In this document: positions 24,642 to 33,701 of the stretch, in pieces
Numbering within the stretch: the first letter of the stretch is position 1
Layout of the letters: the number at the start of each line of letters is the position of its first letter
NCBI GenBank assembly: GCA_002293475.1
Contig: DBDG01000007.1
Coordinates: forward strand, 3,480 to 67,479
DNA: 64,000 bases
Direction: 5' to 3'
Origin: Lachnospiraceae bacterium UBA938
GTDB taxonomy: Bacteria > Bacillota > Clostridia > Lachnospirales > Lachnospiraceae
Translations under genes and position numbers: made by a program
Notes under the pieces: generated by a model
What the model was told of the DNA's origin: nothing
Databases searched by the model: none
Seen by the model: only the letters and a program-made list of their open reading frames with translations

Positions 24642-26468
24642 TTATTCGCTAATACTATCCCGCTGCTCTATTTGTTTCCCCGCCGCTATCTTGATCCCCA
24701 ATTCCTCAAGCTGCTTCTCATCAACCCGGTCCGGCGCATTCGTCATCAGACAGGACGCATCCTTTACCTTCGGGAACGCAATCACTTCCCGAATCGACTC
24801 CGCCTTCACCAGCAGCATCACCAGCCGGTCCAGCCCGTATGCCAAGCCGGCGTGAGGCGGCACGCCATACTGGAAGGCATCCAGTAAGAACCCGAACCGG
24901 TCTTGCGCCGCTTCCTTGTTAAGGCCCAGAATACCGAACATTTTTTCCTGGATATCAGCCTGAAAGATCCTGACCGATCCTCCGCCCAGCTCGGTGCCGT
25001 TCAGCACGATATCATAAGCCTTGGCACGGATCTTCCCCAAGCCGTCAGAGTCGCCCTCAAGCAGCGGCAGATCCTCTTCCATCGGCATAGTAAAGGGATG
25101 GTGGACGGCTACATATCGTTTTTCCTCCTCACTGTATTCTAACAGAGGAAATTCGGTGATCCACAAAAATTCAAAGCGCGCATGGTCAATCAGACCCATC
25201 ATACCGGCCAGTTCCAGCCGCAGGGCCCCTAATACGCTTCGCACCAAAGCCGTCTTGTCGGCCGCAAATAACAGCAGGTCGCCTTTCTCGCCTGCCATGG
25301 CCTTTACCAAGGCTTCAAGCTCATCCTCGGTCATGAATTTGGCAAAAGATGACTTGTAAGTCCCGTCCGGCATCACGGCGAGATAAGCCAGCCCCTTGGC
25401 ACCGTAACCTTTCACAAACTCGGTCAGGGCATCGATCTTCTTACGCGGCATGTCCGCCTGGCCCTTGGCATTGATGCCTCTGACTGAGCCGCCGCTTTGA
25501 AGGGCGCCGGTAAAGACAACGAATCCGCAGTCCTGTACGGTTGCCGACACATCTTTGAGTTCCATGCCGAAACGGGTATCCGGCTTGTCCGTACCGAAGC
25601 GGTTCATGGCTTCCTCCCATGTCATCCGCGGAATCGGCAACATGATATCATGCCCGACGGCACTCTTTACAACCGCCTGAAGCAGGCGCTCGTTTACTTC
25701 GATCACATCGTCCACATCAACAAAAGACATTTCCATATCCACTTGGGTAAACTCCGGCTGCCGGTCGGCCCGCAGGTCCTCATCCCGGAAGCATTTGGCT
25801 ATCTGAAAATAACGGTCGTATCCGGCACACATCAGCAGCTGCTTAAAGAGCTGCGGGGACTGCGGCAAAGCATAGAAGCTGCCCGGATGCACCCGGCTGG
25901 GCACCAGATAATCCCGTGCCCCCTCCGGCGTTGATTTATTTAAGATCGGGGTCTCAATCTCCAAAAAACCTTCTTCTACTAAAAAGGAGCGGATGTCGGC
26001 AGCGATCTTGCTGCGTAGCATGATATTGCTTTGCAGATCCGGCCGGCGCAGGTCCAGGAACCGGTACTTCAGGCGCAGCTCCTCTTTGGTCCGGGAACCG
26101 GCTTCAACGGGAAAAGGCGGTGTCTCCGCCTCCGAAAGAATCCGCAGCTCGCACGCCCTGATTTCGATATCACCGGTCTTTAGGTTTTCATTGACGGCAC
26201 CGGAGCGCTTCACTACTTTACCCGTCACCGCGATGACATATTCACTCCTTAGCTTCTCGCCTTTGGCAAAACTCTCCCCGCCACATTCCGCTTCCTCCAG
26301 AATAATCTGCAAAAGCCCGCTACGGTCCCGCAGATCCACGAAAATAATCCCGCCCTTATTCCGGCTCTTCTGTACCCAGCCCATAACGGTTACCACGCTG
26401 CCGGTATCGGCAGCGGAAACCTCCGTACAGCGATGGGTCCTTTTTAAACCTTTCATTGATTCTGTCAT
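24642..26468 (-). CDS. aspS: Aspartyl-tRNA synthetase
   Basis: 608 residues, bacterial-type class II synthetase charging tRNA-Asp (or also tRNA-Asn if non-discriminating). N-terminal OB anticodon-binding domain (TVMGWVQKSRNKGGIIFVDL), then the catalytic core with motif 2 FRDEDLRADRQPEFTQVDME, the GAD insertion domain and motif 3 GLAYGLDRLVMLL. GAGGAGAAAAGG precedes the ATG. It lies 24 bases after hisS, the usual Firmicute pair. I looked for a T-box leader upstream of the pair and found none. Confidence 0.97.
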   Translation of the reverse strand: MTESMKGLKRTHRCTEVSAADTGSVVTVMGWVQKSRNKGGIIFVDLRDRSGLLQIILEEAECGGESFAKGEKLRSEYVIAVTGKVVKRSGAVNENLKTGDIEIRACELRILSEAETPPFPVEAGSRTKEELRLKYRFLDLRRPDLQSNIMLRSKIAADIRSFLVEEGFLEIETPILNKSTPEGARDYLVPSRVHPGSFYALPQSPQLFKQLLMCAGYDRYFQIAKCFRDEDLRADRQPEFTQVDMEMSFVDVDDVIEVNERLLQAVVKSAVGHDIMLPIPRMTWEEAMNRFGTDKPDTRFGMELKDVSATVQDCGFVVFTGALQSGGSVRGINAKGQADMPRKKIDALTEFVKGYGAKGLAYLAVMPDGTYKSSFAKFMTEDELEALVKAMAGEKGDLLLFAADKTALVRSVLGALRLELAGMMGLIDHARFEFLWITEFPLLEYSEEEKRYVAVHHPFTMPMEEDLPLLEGDSDGLGKIRAKAYDIVLNGTELGGGSVRIFQADIQEKMFGILGLNKEAAQDRFGFLLDAFQYGVPPHAGLAYGLDRLVMLLVKAESIREVIAFPKVKDASCLMTNAPDRVDEKQLEELGIKIAAGKQIEQRDSISE

Positions 26469-26492
26469 TTTACCTTTTCTCCTCTTTAACGG

Positions 26493-27740
26493 TCATATAA
26501 AAAACTCAACAAATTCCTGATACCCTTCTTTACTTAACTGCTCTTTCTGAAACTTTTTATTCTTATTCATCCGCACTATCGAGACTTGGCAGCCGTTTTG
26601 CCGTTCTTCCTGAGCCTGTTTAATAATCCGGCATATCTCATCCGACGCCAGTCCCTTTTCCAGCAGATAGGCTTTTTTTACCGGCGGCGCTGGAAGCTTA
26701 AAGCCGCTTTCCTTAAGCAGTAAGATGATCCTTTCAAAACCGATGGAAAACCCGCAGGCCGGGACTTCCTTCCCGGAAAACTGCCCGACCAGCTTGTCAT
26801 AGCGGCCGCCGCCGCCGCAGCTGCCGCCAAATTCTGGTATCGACACTTCAAAGATACTGCCGGTATAATATGACATGCCGCGCACCAGCGTAGGGTCAAA
26901 AACAATGGCAAACTCGGCCGCCGCCGTTCCCTGGACGGCGGTGATGATATCCGTAAGGTTCTGCCCGGCCTCCGGCGCTATGATCCCTTCCAGCTTCTTC
27001 ATTAAAAATGCCAGCCCGTCCGCCGCCGCTTTTAGTTCTTCAAACAAGCCCATATATCTGCTGACACTGTCGGGGGGGAACCCGCCGGCCAGCAGTTCCT
27101 TGGCCACGCCGGATGTGCCGATCTTGTCCATCTTATCCAAGATGATAAAGATACTGTCATAAGCTTCTTCCGCGAAACCGCTGTATTCTGCCATAGCTTT
27201 GAGAACCCGCCGGTCACTGATGCGGATCTGAAAATTCTTAAAGCCGATCCTTCCCAGTGTCGTCGCCGTCGCCAGAATCAGCTCGATCTCCGCCAGCTCA
27301 GACGCTTCCCCTAGGATATCTATGTCACACTGCATGAACTGACGGTAGCGTCCCCGCTGCGGCCGGTCCGCCCGCCAGACGTTGCCCATCTGCAAGGCCT
27401 TAAAGGGAACCGGAAGCTCATTTTCATGATTGGCAAAGAAGCGTACCAAAGGCACCGTCAGATCATAGCGCAGCCCGCCGTCGACCAAGTCGTTTTCCGC
27501 CTCAGCATGCTCCAGATCTAGTTTTTCACCCCTTTTTAAGATCTTGAAGATAAGCTTTTCATTTTCACCGCCCTGCTTGCTGCTTAGGTTCCCGATATGC
27601 TCCACACAGGGCGTTTCAATCGGCGCAAACCCAAACTGACTGTAAGTCTCCCTGATGACGCCGGATACATAAGCCCTGATCGCCATTTCATCAGGTAAAA
27701 TATCTTTCATGCCGTTTACCGGTTTTTTATTCAATGGCAT
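26493..27740 (-). CDS. hisS: Histidyl-tRNA synthetase
   Basis: 415 residues, class II synthetase charging tRNA-His. Motif 2 region WRADRPQRGRYRQFMQCDID, histidine-binding LVRGMSYYTGSIFEV and the following GGGGRYDKLVGQF motif are intact, with the C-terminal anticodon domain near residues 330-415. The frame opens further upstream, but ATG 27740 with AAAGGAG at the right distance is the likely start. First gene of a hisS-aspS pair. Confidence 0.96.
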   Translation of the reverse strand: MPLNKKPVNGMKDILPDEMAIRAYVSGVIRETYSQFGFAPIETPCVEHIGNLSSKQGGENEKLIFKILKRGEKLDLEHAEAENDLVDGGLRYDLTVPLVRFFANHENELPVPFKALQMGNVWRADRPQRGRYRQFMQCDIDILGEASELAEIELILATATTLGRIGFKNFQIRISDRRVLKAMAEYSGFAEEAYDSIFIILDKMDKIGTSGVAKELLAGGFPPDSVSRYMGLFEELKAAADGLAFLMKKLEGIIAPEAGQNLTDIITAVQGTAAAEFAIVFDPTLVRGMSYYTGSIFEVSIPEFGGSCGGGGRYDKLVGQFSGKEVPACGFSIGFERIILLLKESGFKLPAPPVKKAYLLEKGLASDEICRIIKQAQEERQNGCQVSIVRMNKNKKFQKEQLSKEGYQEFVEFFI

Positions 27741-27860
27741 AACATTCTCCTTTTCTATGCATCTATGTAGCCTTACCAAATATTCATGCTATTAAATTAT
27801 ACTTTTTAAATTCTACACTTATTTTACAAAATACTCAATCAAAATTTAATAATAAAATAC

Positions 27861-27892
27861 AAAAAAAGCAAGCTTGTTGTAAGCAAGCTCGC
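27861..27892 (-). terminator. Rho-independent terminator downstream of spoIVB
   Basis: Minus strand GCGAGCTTG, loop CTTACAA, CAAGCTTGC, then seven T. Nine pairs including one G-T. Confidence 0.8.
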
Positions 27893-28113
27893 CATAACAC
27901 AGCTTGATACTGTCCACACTTCTTTTAGGACAATATGTTTGGACAAATCAGGAAATGCCCTCCCAGTTCACCTTTCCTCATGTCTTTCTTACTCTCTCGC
28001 TTTTATGGCTCTGCCAATTATATTGTATCTCAATATATGTCTGCGTGGTTTCAATTAAGGCCGGCCATAATAGGCTAAAGATCATATAGGACAGACCTGT
28101 TTATCTACCTTGC
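27893..28113 (-). other. Non-coding gap downstream of spoIVB, possible transposase remnant
   Basis: No gene with a ribosome binding site on either strand. On the minus strand a short frame reads LIETTQTYIEIQYNWQSHKS before a stop; Y-I-E-x-x-YN-x-x-x-H/S recalls the end of IS3-type transposases, but the match is too short to be sure. spo0A, the usual neighbour after spoIVB, is not here. Confidence 0.3.
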
Positions 28114-29529
28114 TCAATGGGCAATCATATTTTCGATAAATATCCCATATCCGCTGGTAGCATCCTGGACCAGCACATGGGTCACCGCTCCGATAAGCTT
28201 GCCGTCCTGGATAATCGGGCTTCCGCTCATCCCCTGCACGATCCCGCCAGTCAGGCTCAACAGCTCGGCATCCGTAATATGCAGCACGATGCCTCGGTTT
28301 ACATTGTCATTATCCAGATTAATCTCGGCAATTTCCACATCATATATCGTCGGTGCCCCTGTAATACTGCAGATAATCTGGGCCGGCCCTTTCTTGATAT
28401 CCTGCTTCAGACCGATCGGCATCGGCTCATATACTACATCTTCCGGCCTTAACCCGTCACAGACACCGAATATACCGTAGGGCGTATTATCGGTAATTTG
28501 CCCCAGCAGATTAGAATCATCATATTCTATGAAACCGGTAAGCTCCCCCGGCGAACCGTCTGATCCCCTGGTAATATTAATGATTTCCGTATGATACAAT
28601 AAACCGCTGCCCAAGGTCATCAGCGCGCTGATATCCACGTCGTTAATGCCATGCCCCAGTGCTCCGAAAGTCCCGTCTTCTTCAATATAAGTCATAGTAC
28701 CGACACCTTGGGCGTTGTCCCTTACCCATACGCCTATTTTATAATCCCCGCTTAAGTTCATCGCCGGTTTAATCATCAGATCCATTACCTCGCCGTCTCT
28801 TATCACTTTCACGATCATATCCTGACCTTCGCTATGGGTAATTAGATCAATCAAACGGTCTTTGCCGGTAATTTCTTCATCGTTAACCTCTAATATATAG
28901 TCACCCGGCTGCAAAATGTACTTGGCCGGAGAAACTGGCTGTCCGGTCTCATCTTCATATTCACCAATACCTATTATAAGGACTCCTTTGGTTTGGACAT
29001 AAATACCGATGGGAATACCCGCCGGTGTTACCTTTTTATCTTGTATTATCTCAATATCAACGCTTTTAAGGGGGATTATCCCAAATACTTTCAGGTCAAC
29101 GGTATAACGGCTGGTAGTGCCTGTCATAAAGGTAACCGGCCCCTGGAAATCAATATGGAGTCCTTGCTGCTCCTCCCGGCTTTCGGCTATCCCCCCCACC
29201 GCCATAGCATCGGCATTATCATCCCAATCCATTTCATCAGATACTTCTTCCCGGTATATTTCACCCGATACCGGCACCATGAATTCCAGTGTCTCCGCCG
29301 TCTCGGCCCGCAGCTTTATTGAGGAAGGTATCCGCGACCATATGGACAGCCACCAGGCCATTGCAAAGGCTAGAACTCCCGCAAACAATAAGATATATAA
29401 AAATCTCCGGTAGTAATATAACCTTCTTCTATATTTGTTGTTTTCCTCATAAATCTTGTCATTTTCATATCTTACAAATCCATCCGGCTCATATTTTCCA
29501 TATTTATACTGTTTATCAAGCTGACTCAA
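28114..29529 (-). CDS. spoIVB: SpoIVB serine peptidase (sporulation checkpoint)
   Basis: 471 residues, family S55 peptidase made in the forespore and secreted to the intermembrane space, where it cleaves SpoIVFA to trigger sigma-K processing. A basic cytoplasmic N-terminus (about 45 residues, longer than usual) is followed by one membrane anchor (RFLYILLFAGVLAFAMAWWL), a PDZ domain (YILQPGDYILEVNDEEITGK) and the peptidase with catalytic His in GALGHGIND and Ser in GMSGSPIIQDGKLIGAVTHV. The start is TTG with AAGGATG eight bases upstream. recN lies upstream as usual, but spo0A does not follow. Confidence 0.93.
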   Translation of the reverse strand: MSQLDKQYKYGKYEPDGFVRYENDKIYEENNKYRRRLYYYRRFLYILLFAGVLAFAMAWWLSIWSRIPSSIKLRAETAETLEFMVPVSGEIYREEVSDEMDWDDNADAMAVGGIAESREEQQGLHIDFQGPVTFMTGTTSRYTVDLKVFGIIPLKSVDIEIIQDKKVTPAGIPIGIYVQTKGVLIIGIGEYEDETGQPVSPAKYILQPGDYILEVNDEEITGKDRLIDLITHSEGQDMIVKVIRDGEVMDLMIKPAMNLSGDYKIGVWVRDNAQGVGTMTYIEEDGTFGALGHGINDVDISALMTLGSGLLYHTEIINITRGSDGSPGELTGFIEYDDSNLLGQITDNTPYGIFGVCDGLRPEDVVYEPMPIGLKQDIKKGPAQIICSITGAPTIYDVEIAEINLDNDNVNRGIVLHITDAELLSLTGGIVQGMSGSPIIQDGKLIGAVTHVLVQDATSGYGIFIENMIAH

Positions 29530-29562
29530 TTTTCCACATCCTTATCTTCGATAAAATATCCT

Positions 29563-29668
29563 TATTTTATATTTTCTTATTATTTTATATTTTCTTATTT
29601 TCTTATTTTAATTTCCTTACTTTTTAGTAACCTTATTTTAGTAACCTTATTTTAAGTAACTTTATTTT
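29563..29668. repeat. AT-rich tandem repeats upstream of spoIVB
   Basis: TATTTTATATTTTCTTAT is repeated exactly at 29563-29580 and 29581-29598. Further on AGTAACCTTATTTT occurs at 29626-29639 and 29640-29653, with a third copy (one change) at 29655-29668. They occupy the region where the spoIVB promoter should lie. Confidence 0.85.
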
Positions 29669-29766
29669 CATCTCTACATAGTACTTATAATGAAGTATTC
29701 CCCTTTTACCCTGCTTACCTTACTAAATACCTTGCAAGATACTTGCCAATTTCATTGCTATAAAGC

Positions 29767-29796
29767 CAAAAAGAAAAAGAGACATAAAAACGTCTC
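29767..29796 (-). terminator. Rho-independent terminator of recN
   Basis: Minus strand GAGAC, loop GTTTTTAT region, GTCTC, then TTTTTCTTTTT. Short stem but long U tract, about 30 bases after the recN stop. Confidence 0.7.
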
Positions 29797-29827
29797 CCTT
29801 AGTATGTGAAAAATTATATAATTTAAT

Positions 29828-31510
29828 TTATATCTTCTTAGATTTTACTGCCAATTCTTTCATTTCCTTGGCATTGCTTAAAACCGCGGCGGTTATGGTC
29901 TCGCTGCCCAGCAAACGGGCAAGTTCATGGATGCTTGCTTCTCCGCTGATTTTTTGAATCGACGTTACGGTTCTTTCCTGGCGCACGTTTTTAGTGATGA
30001 CAAAATGGGTATCGGCCATGGCCGCAATCTGCGGCAGGTGCGTAATGCAGATGACCTGACGCCCGGTACCAAGAAGACCCAGTTTTTCCGCTACTTTCCA
30101 GGCGGTTTTACCGCTGATCCCAGCATCGACTTCGTCAAATATTAATGTATTCATCTCATTTTTATCGGCCTGAACGGTTTTCAGCGCCAGCATGACCCGC
30201 GACAGCTCGCCGCCGCTGGCGATCTGCTGCAGCGGTTTAAGTTCCTCACCGAGATTCGGGGCAATCTTAAATACCACCCGGTCATAGCCGTCCGCACCGA
30301 ATTCCTCGCAGCAGGCCGTTACTTCCACTTCAAAACGCACATCCTGGAAATTCAAGTCGGCCAGCACCTTACGCATTTCTTTAGCTAGGGATTTTCCATG
30401 CGTAGACCGCATTGCCGAGATAATCCGGCACTTTTCCATAATCTGTTCTGTGAGCCGCTCTTTTTCCTTCAGCAGATTCTGGCGGTAATGCTCATAATCT
30501 GCCAATACGGAGAGCTTTTTTTCTTTTTCATCCTTAGATGAGAGTATCTGGGAAATTGTCTTCCCATATTTGCTTTTTAAGCGGTTGATCTGATTCAGTC
30601 GCTCTTGTGTCCGGCGGAAGCTTTCTTCGTCAAATTCAAGTCCTGTCATATAGTCTGCCGCCGAACGGTTAAAATCATTCAGCAGTGAATCAATATCCTG
30701 AAGCTGCTCTTCCAGAGAACCAAGGGCTTCATCCAGAACAGATACATTTTTTATTTCTTTTATGGCCCGGCCGATCCCGGTGCCGGCACCGTTTTCATAT
30801 CCGGTCAGGGCATAGACGACGCCGACGGCTTCGCTGATTTTACCGGCATTGCACATAAACTGGTAATCCCTTTCGACCTGTTCGTCTTCACCTTCCTGTA
30901 AATATGCTTCTGCAATTTCCATTATTTCAAATGAAAGCAGATCTGTCTCTCTAAGCCTGGCCGACTCTTCCAGGCTATTCTGATCCAATTCTTTTAACAC
31001 GGCACTATAGCGGCGATAAAGATCGGCCTGTTCTGCCTTAACTAAAGCCAGCCTCTCACCGGCATAGCCGTCCAAAATATCCTTGTGGCTGGCCGCTTTT
31101 AACAAAGACTGATGCTCATGTTGACCGTGAATATCCAATAAAACCGAGGCTAGGTTTCTAAGCTGCCCAGCACTGACCGTTTCACCGTTGATCTTACAGA
31201 TGCTCCGGGATGGCATGACCTTGCGCTGAAGAATCAGCACACCGTCCTCGTCGGCCTTTACCCCCATGGCGGCCACCAATGCGCTCTGCGCCTCATTTTC
31301 CAATCCGAATATCAGCTCCACCAGCGCGTACTCGGCACCGCTGCGTATGTATTCTTTGTCAGCTTTGGCTCCCAGCGCCAGGTTGACAGAACCGATAATG
31401 ACTGATTTACCGGCTCCGGTCTCGCCGGTCATAACATTAAGTCCCTCGGTAAAGTCTATTTCCGCTTCTTCAATTAAAGCTAAGTTTTTTACATGCAAAC
31501 TTATTAACAT
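29828..31510 (-). CDS. recN: DNA repair protein RecN
   Basis: 560 residues, SMC-like ATPase that gathers broken DNA ends in double-strand break repair. Walker A GETGAGKSVIIGSVNL near the N-terminus, a long coiled-coil middle (about 150-360), the ABC signature SGGELSRVMLALK and Walker B TLIFDEVDAGISGKTA near the C-terminus. GAGGAATAATATC precedes the ATG six bases after the argR stop. The argR-recN order is conserved across Firmicutes. A terminator follows. Confidence 0.96.
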   Translation of the reverse strand: MLISLHVKNLALIEEAEIDFTEGLNVMTGETGAGKSVIIGSVNLALGAKADKEYIRSGAEYALVELIFGLENEAQSALVAAMGVKADEDGVLILQRKVMPSRSICKINGETVSAGQLRNLASVLLDIHGQHEHQSLLKAASHKDILDGYAGERLALVKAEQADLYRRYSAVLKELDQNSLEESARLRETDLLSFEIMEIAEAYLQEGEDEQVERDYQFMCNAGKISEAVGVVYALTGYENGAGTGIGRAIKEIKNVSVLDEALGSLEEQLQDIDSLLNDFNRSAADYMTGLEFDEESFRRTQERLNQINRLKSKYGKTISQILSSKDEKEKKLSVLADYEHYRQNLLKEKERLTEQIMEKCRIISAMRSTHGKSLAKEMRKVLADLNFQDVRFEVEVTACCEEFGADGYDRVVFKIAPNLGEELKPLQQIASGGELSRVMLALKTVQADKNEMNTLIFDEVDAGISGKTAWKVAEKLGLLGTGRQVICITHLPQIAAMADTHFVITKNVRQERTVTSIQKISGEASIHELARLLGSETITAAVLSNAKEMKELAVKSKKI

Positions 31511-31516
31511 CCGATA

Positions 31517-31969
31517 TTATTCCTCAATCATTTCTTTAATCTTGTTCATTACCTCATAGGCTTCATCTGCTGTCCGGACCGCTGCCATGATGGTATCATC
31601 GCCGGCTATGCATCCGGCCACTTCCGGAAACTTAAAAGCATCTATCGCTGCCGCTACTGCCATAGCCATGCCGGATACGGTTTTCACTACGAGAATATTC
31701 TGGGCGGCTTCAATAGAGATAAAACCGTCGCGCAGGACTCTGATGTATTTTTCTGCCATCTGGTGATCGTTTTGGGGCAGGAAGACGTATTTTTGCCGGC
31801 CGGAACCGGCAGGCATTTTGGAAAGCCGCATTTCTCTGATGTCCCGGGAAACGGTAGCCTGTGTTACCTCAAAACCGGCATCGCGGAGCTGGTCGGCAAG
31901 CTCTTCCTGGGTTTCGATTTCCTGGGTGCGTATCAGTTGTTTGATTTTTTCATGGCGGCTTTTTTTCAT
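31517..31969 (-). CDS. argR: Arginine repressor ArgR
   Basis: 150 residues, hexameric arginine-sensing regulator. N-terminal winged helix (MKKSRHEKIKQLIRTQEIET, ATVSRDIREMRL) and C-terminal arginine-binding/oligomerisation domain with FPEVAGCIAGDDTIMAAVRT. The track of open frame runs 27 codons further upstream inside nadK, but AGGAG seven bases before ATG 31969 and family alignment favour this start. It lies between nadK and recN in the standard arrangement; its targets are arginine genes elsewhere. Confidence 0.95.
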   Translation of the reverse strand: MKKSRHEKIKQLIRTQEIETQEELADQLRDAGFEVTQATVSRDIREMRLSKMPAGSGRQKYVFLPQNDHQMAEKYIRVLRDGFISIEAAQNILVVKTVSGMAMAVAAAIDAFKFPEVAGCIAGDDTIMAAVRTADEAYEVMNKIKEMIEE

Positions 31970-32018
31970 GGGGGACTCCTGTCTGATCAGCTTAAAAAGT
32001 AGCAGCGGATATGTTCGA

Positions 32019-32822
32019 CTAATCTGCCATCTTGCGTTGTAGAATCTCAAAGAAATTGGTGGAGCTCAGCTTAATGATGGACGTGGCTTTTTCTGACCGG
32101 GTGATTTCAATGGTGTCACCGGAGGCAAGGTGAATTCTCCGGTTGCCGTCAAATACCGCTGTCAGCTGCTGTATTCTGTCATATTTGTCGGTATCCACGG
32201 TGATAGTGATTTCATCTTCTGGCGACAATACAATGCTTCTGCTGCGGAGTGAGTGATGACACAGCGGCGTAAGCAGGATCATTTCTGCCCGTGGTTCTAT
32301 GATGGGTCCGCCGGCGGACAGATTATAACCGGTAGAACCGGTCGGGGTGGAAATAATCATCCCGTCAGCCACATAGCGGTTCAGAAGCAGTCCATTAACA
32401 GTAAGGCTGAAATATATCAATTGTATGGGTGATGTCCCGACAATGACAATGTCGTTAAGGGCATGTTCAACGTAACGGGAGCCGGTTTTGTCATTAACAG
32501 TGCCTAAAAGCATCATCCGGTTTTCCAAGGCAAAATCATTGGCAATCAGCCTGTCCAGCGCCTGATCAATATGCACCTTGTCCACTTCTGCCAGAAAGCC
32601 TAGGCCGCCTATATTTATCCCCAAAAAAGGAATATTACAATGTACCAGATCGGTGGCGGCACGAAGCAGGGTACCGTCTCCGCCAAGTACCAAGACGCAC
32701 TCAGCCTGTTCCGGATGATCGGCAATGTGTCCGCCGCTGCTTGCCAGATACTGTTTAACATGATCTGTAATTACATTCTCAGGGTCTTTCGTTTGATTAG
32801 TTATGATATGGAAACTTTTCAT
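32019..32822 (-). CDS. nadK: NAD kinase
   Basis: 267 residues; phosphorylates NAD to NADP with ATP or polyphosphate. The family motifs are GGDGTLLRAA (about residues 47-56), NIGGLGFLAEVD, and PTGSTGYNLSAGGPI. AGAGGACACCA precedes the ATG. It sits between tlyA and argR as in most Clostridia, with 49 bases to argR. Confidence 0.95.
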   Translation of the reverse strand: MKSFHIITNQTKDPENVITDHVKQYLASSGGHIADHPEQAECVLVLGGDGTLLRAATDLVHCNIPFLGINIGGLGFLAEVDKVHIDQALDRLIANDFALENRMMLLGTVNDKTGSRYVEHALNDIVIVGTSPIQLIYFSLTVNGLLLNRYVADGMIISTPTGSTGYNLSAGGPIIEPRAEMILLTPLCHHSLRSRSIVLSPEDEITITVDTDKYDRIQQLTAVFDGNRRIHLASGDTIEITRSEKATSIIKLSSTNFFEILQRKMAD

Positions 32823-32900
32823 TGGTGTCCTCTGCTTATTACCTTTAAATATTAAATTATTATAACCTTCCTGTAAAATGATGTCAAACCCAATCTAAAT

Positions 32901-33701
32901 CTATACATCCAAATCATACGCCGCCGCCACTACCTGTCGCGCTTTCACACCTTCACAAACCCGCGGCGCCTTTTCCTTTATCAGGTGCAGCAAGTATTCC
33001 ACATTGCCTTCCGGTCCTTTGATAGGGGAATAGCCCAGATGGCCGATGCTAAAACCGCACTGCAGCGAACACAAAATTATTTTCTCGATGACTTCCACAT
33101 GCACATCCCGATCCTTGACTACACCTTTTTTACCGACCCGGCCCCGGCCGGCTTCAAACTGGGGCTTGATCAGGCAGACCATCTCGCCGGTGTCGGTCAG
33201 GACCGCGTAGGCCGGCGGCATTATCTTTTCTAATGAGATAAAGGAAACATCAGCCGCTGCGAAATCCGGGCAGTCGGGCAGCGCGCCTGGGGTGAGATAG
33301 CGGAAATTGGTTTTTTCCATGACGGTCACGCGTCTGTCCTCGCGTAAGGCGGGAGCAAGCTGACCGGTACCGACATCAATGGCACAGACCCTGGCAGCCC
33401 CGTTTTGCAGCATACAGTCGGTGAACCCGCCGGTAGAGGCTCCGATATCAATACATATACGGTCATTTAGATCAATGGCAAACTCATTCAAAGCTTTTGC
33501 CAGTTTCAGGCCGCCCCGGCTTATGAAAGGCGGCACGGCTTTAATCTCAATCAACGCTTGGGCCGGTTCCATCATCATCCCGGCTTTCGGCGCTTTCTTG
33601 CCGTTTAACAGGACATGGCCGGCCAAGATGGCGGCTTTGGCTTTTTCCCGTGAGGGGAACAGACTGCGCTCAACAAGCAACTGATCAAGACGTTGCTTCA
33701 T
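32901..33701 (-). CDS. tlyA: TlyA family rRNA 2'-O-methyltransferase
   Basis: 266 residues. An N-terminal S4 RNA-binding domain (RLDQLLVERSLFPSREKAKA) is fused to an FtsJ/RrmJ-type methyltransferase with the SAM-binding motif CIDIGASTGGFTDCML. TlyA proteins methylate riboses in 16S and 23S rRNA; some were first called hemolysins. The start at 33701 forms an ATGA overlap with the dxs stop, so translation is coupled; a GTG at 33713 is the weaker alternative. Confidence 0.93.
   Translation of the reverse strand: MKQRLDQLLVERSLFPSREKAKAAILAGHVLLNGKKAPKAGMMMEPAQALIEIKAVPPFISRGGLKLAKALNEFAIDLNDRICIDIGASTGGFTDCMLQNGAARVCAIDVGTGQLAPALREDRRVTVMEKTNFRYLTPGALPDCPDFAAADVSFISLEKIMPPAYAVLTDTGEMVCLIKPQFEAGRGRVGKKGVVKDRDVHVEVIEKIILCSLQCGFSIGHLGYSPIKGPEGNVEYLLHLIKEKAPRVCEGVKARQVVAAAYDLDV

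Noticed and set aside
27904..28089. Plus-strand 61-residue hydrophobic open frame
   Set aside because: No ribosome binding site and opposite to all neighbours; the stretch is better explained as non-coding or a decayed transposase on the other strand.
27741..28113. T-box leader upstream of hisS-aspS
   Set aside because: No AGGGTGGNACCGCG-type antiterminator sequence on the minus strand; only the spoIVB terminator hairpin is present.
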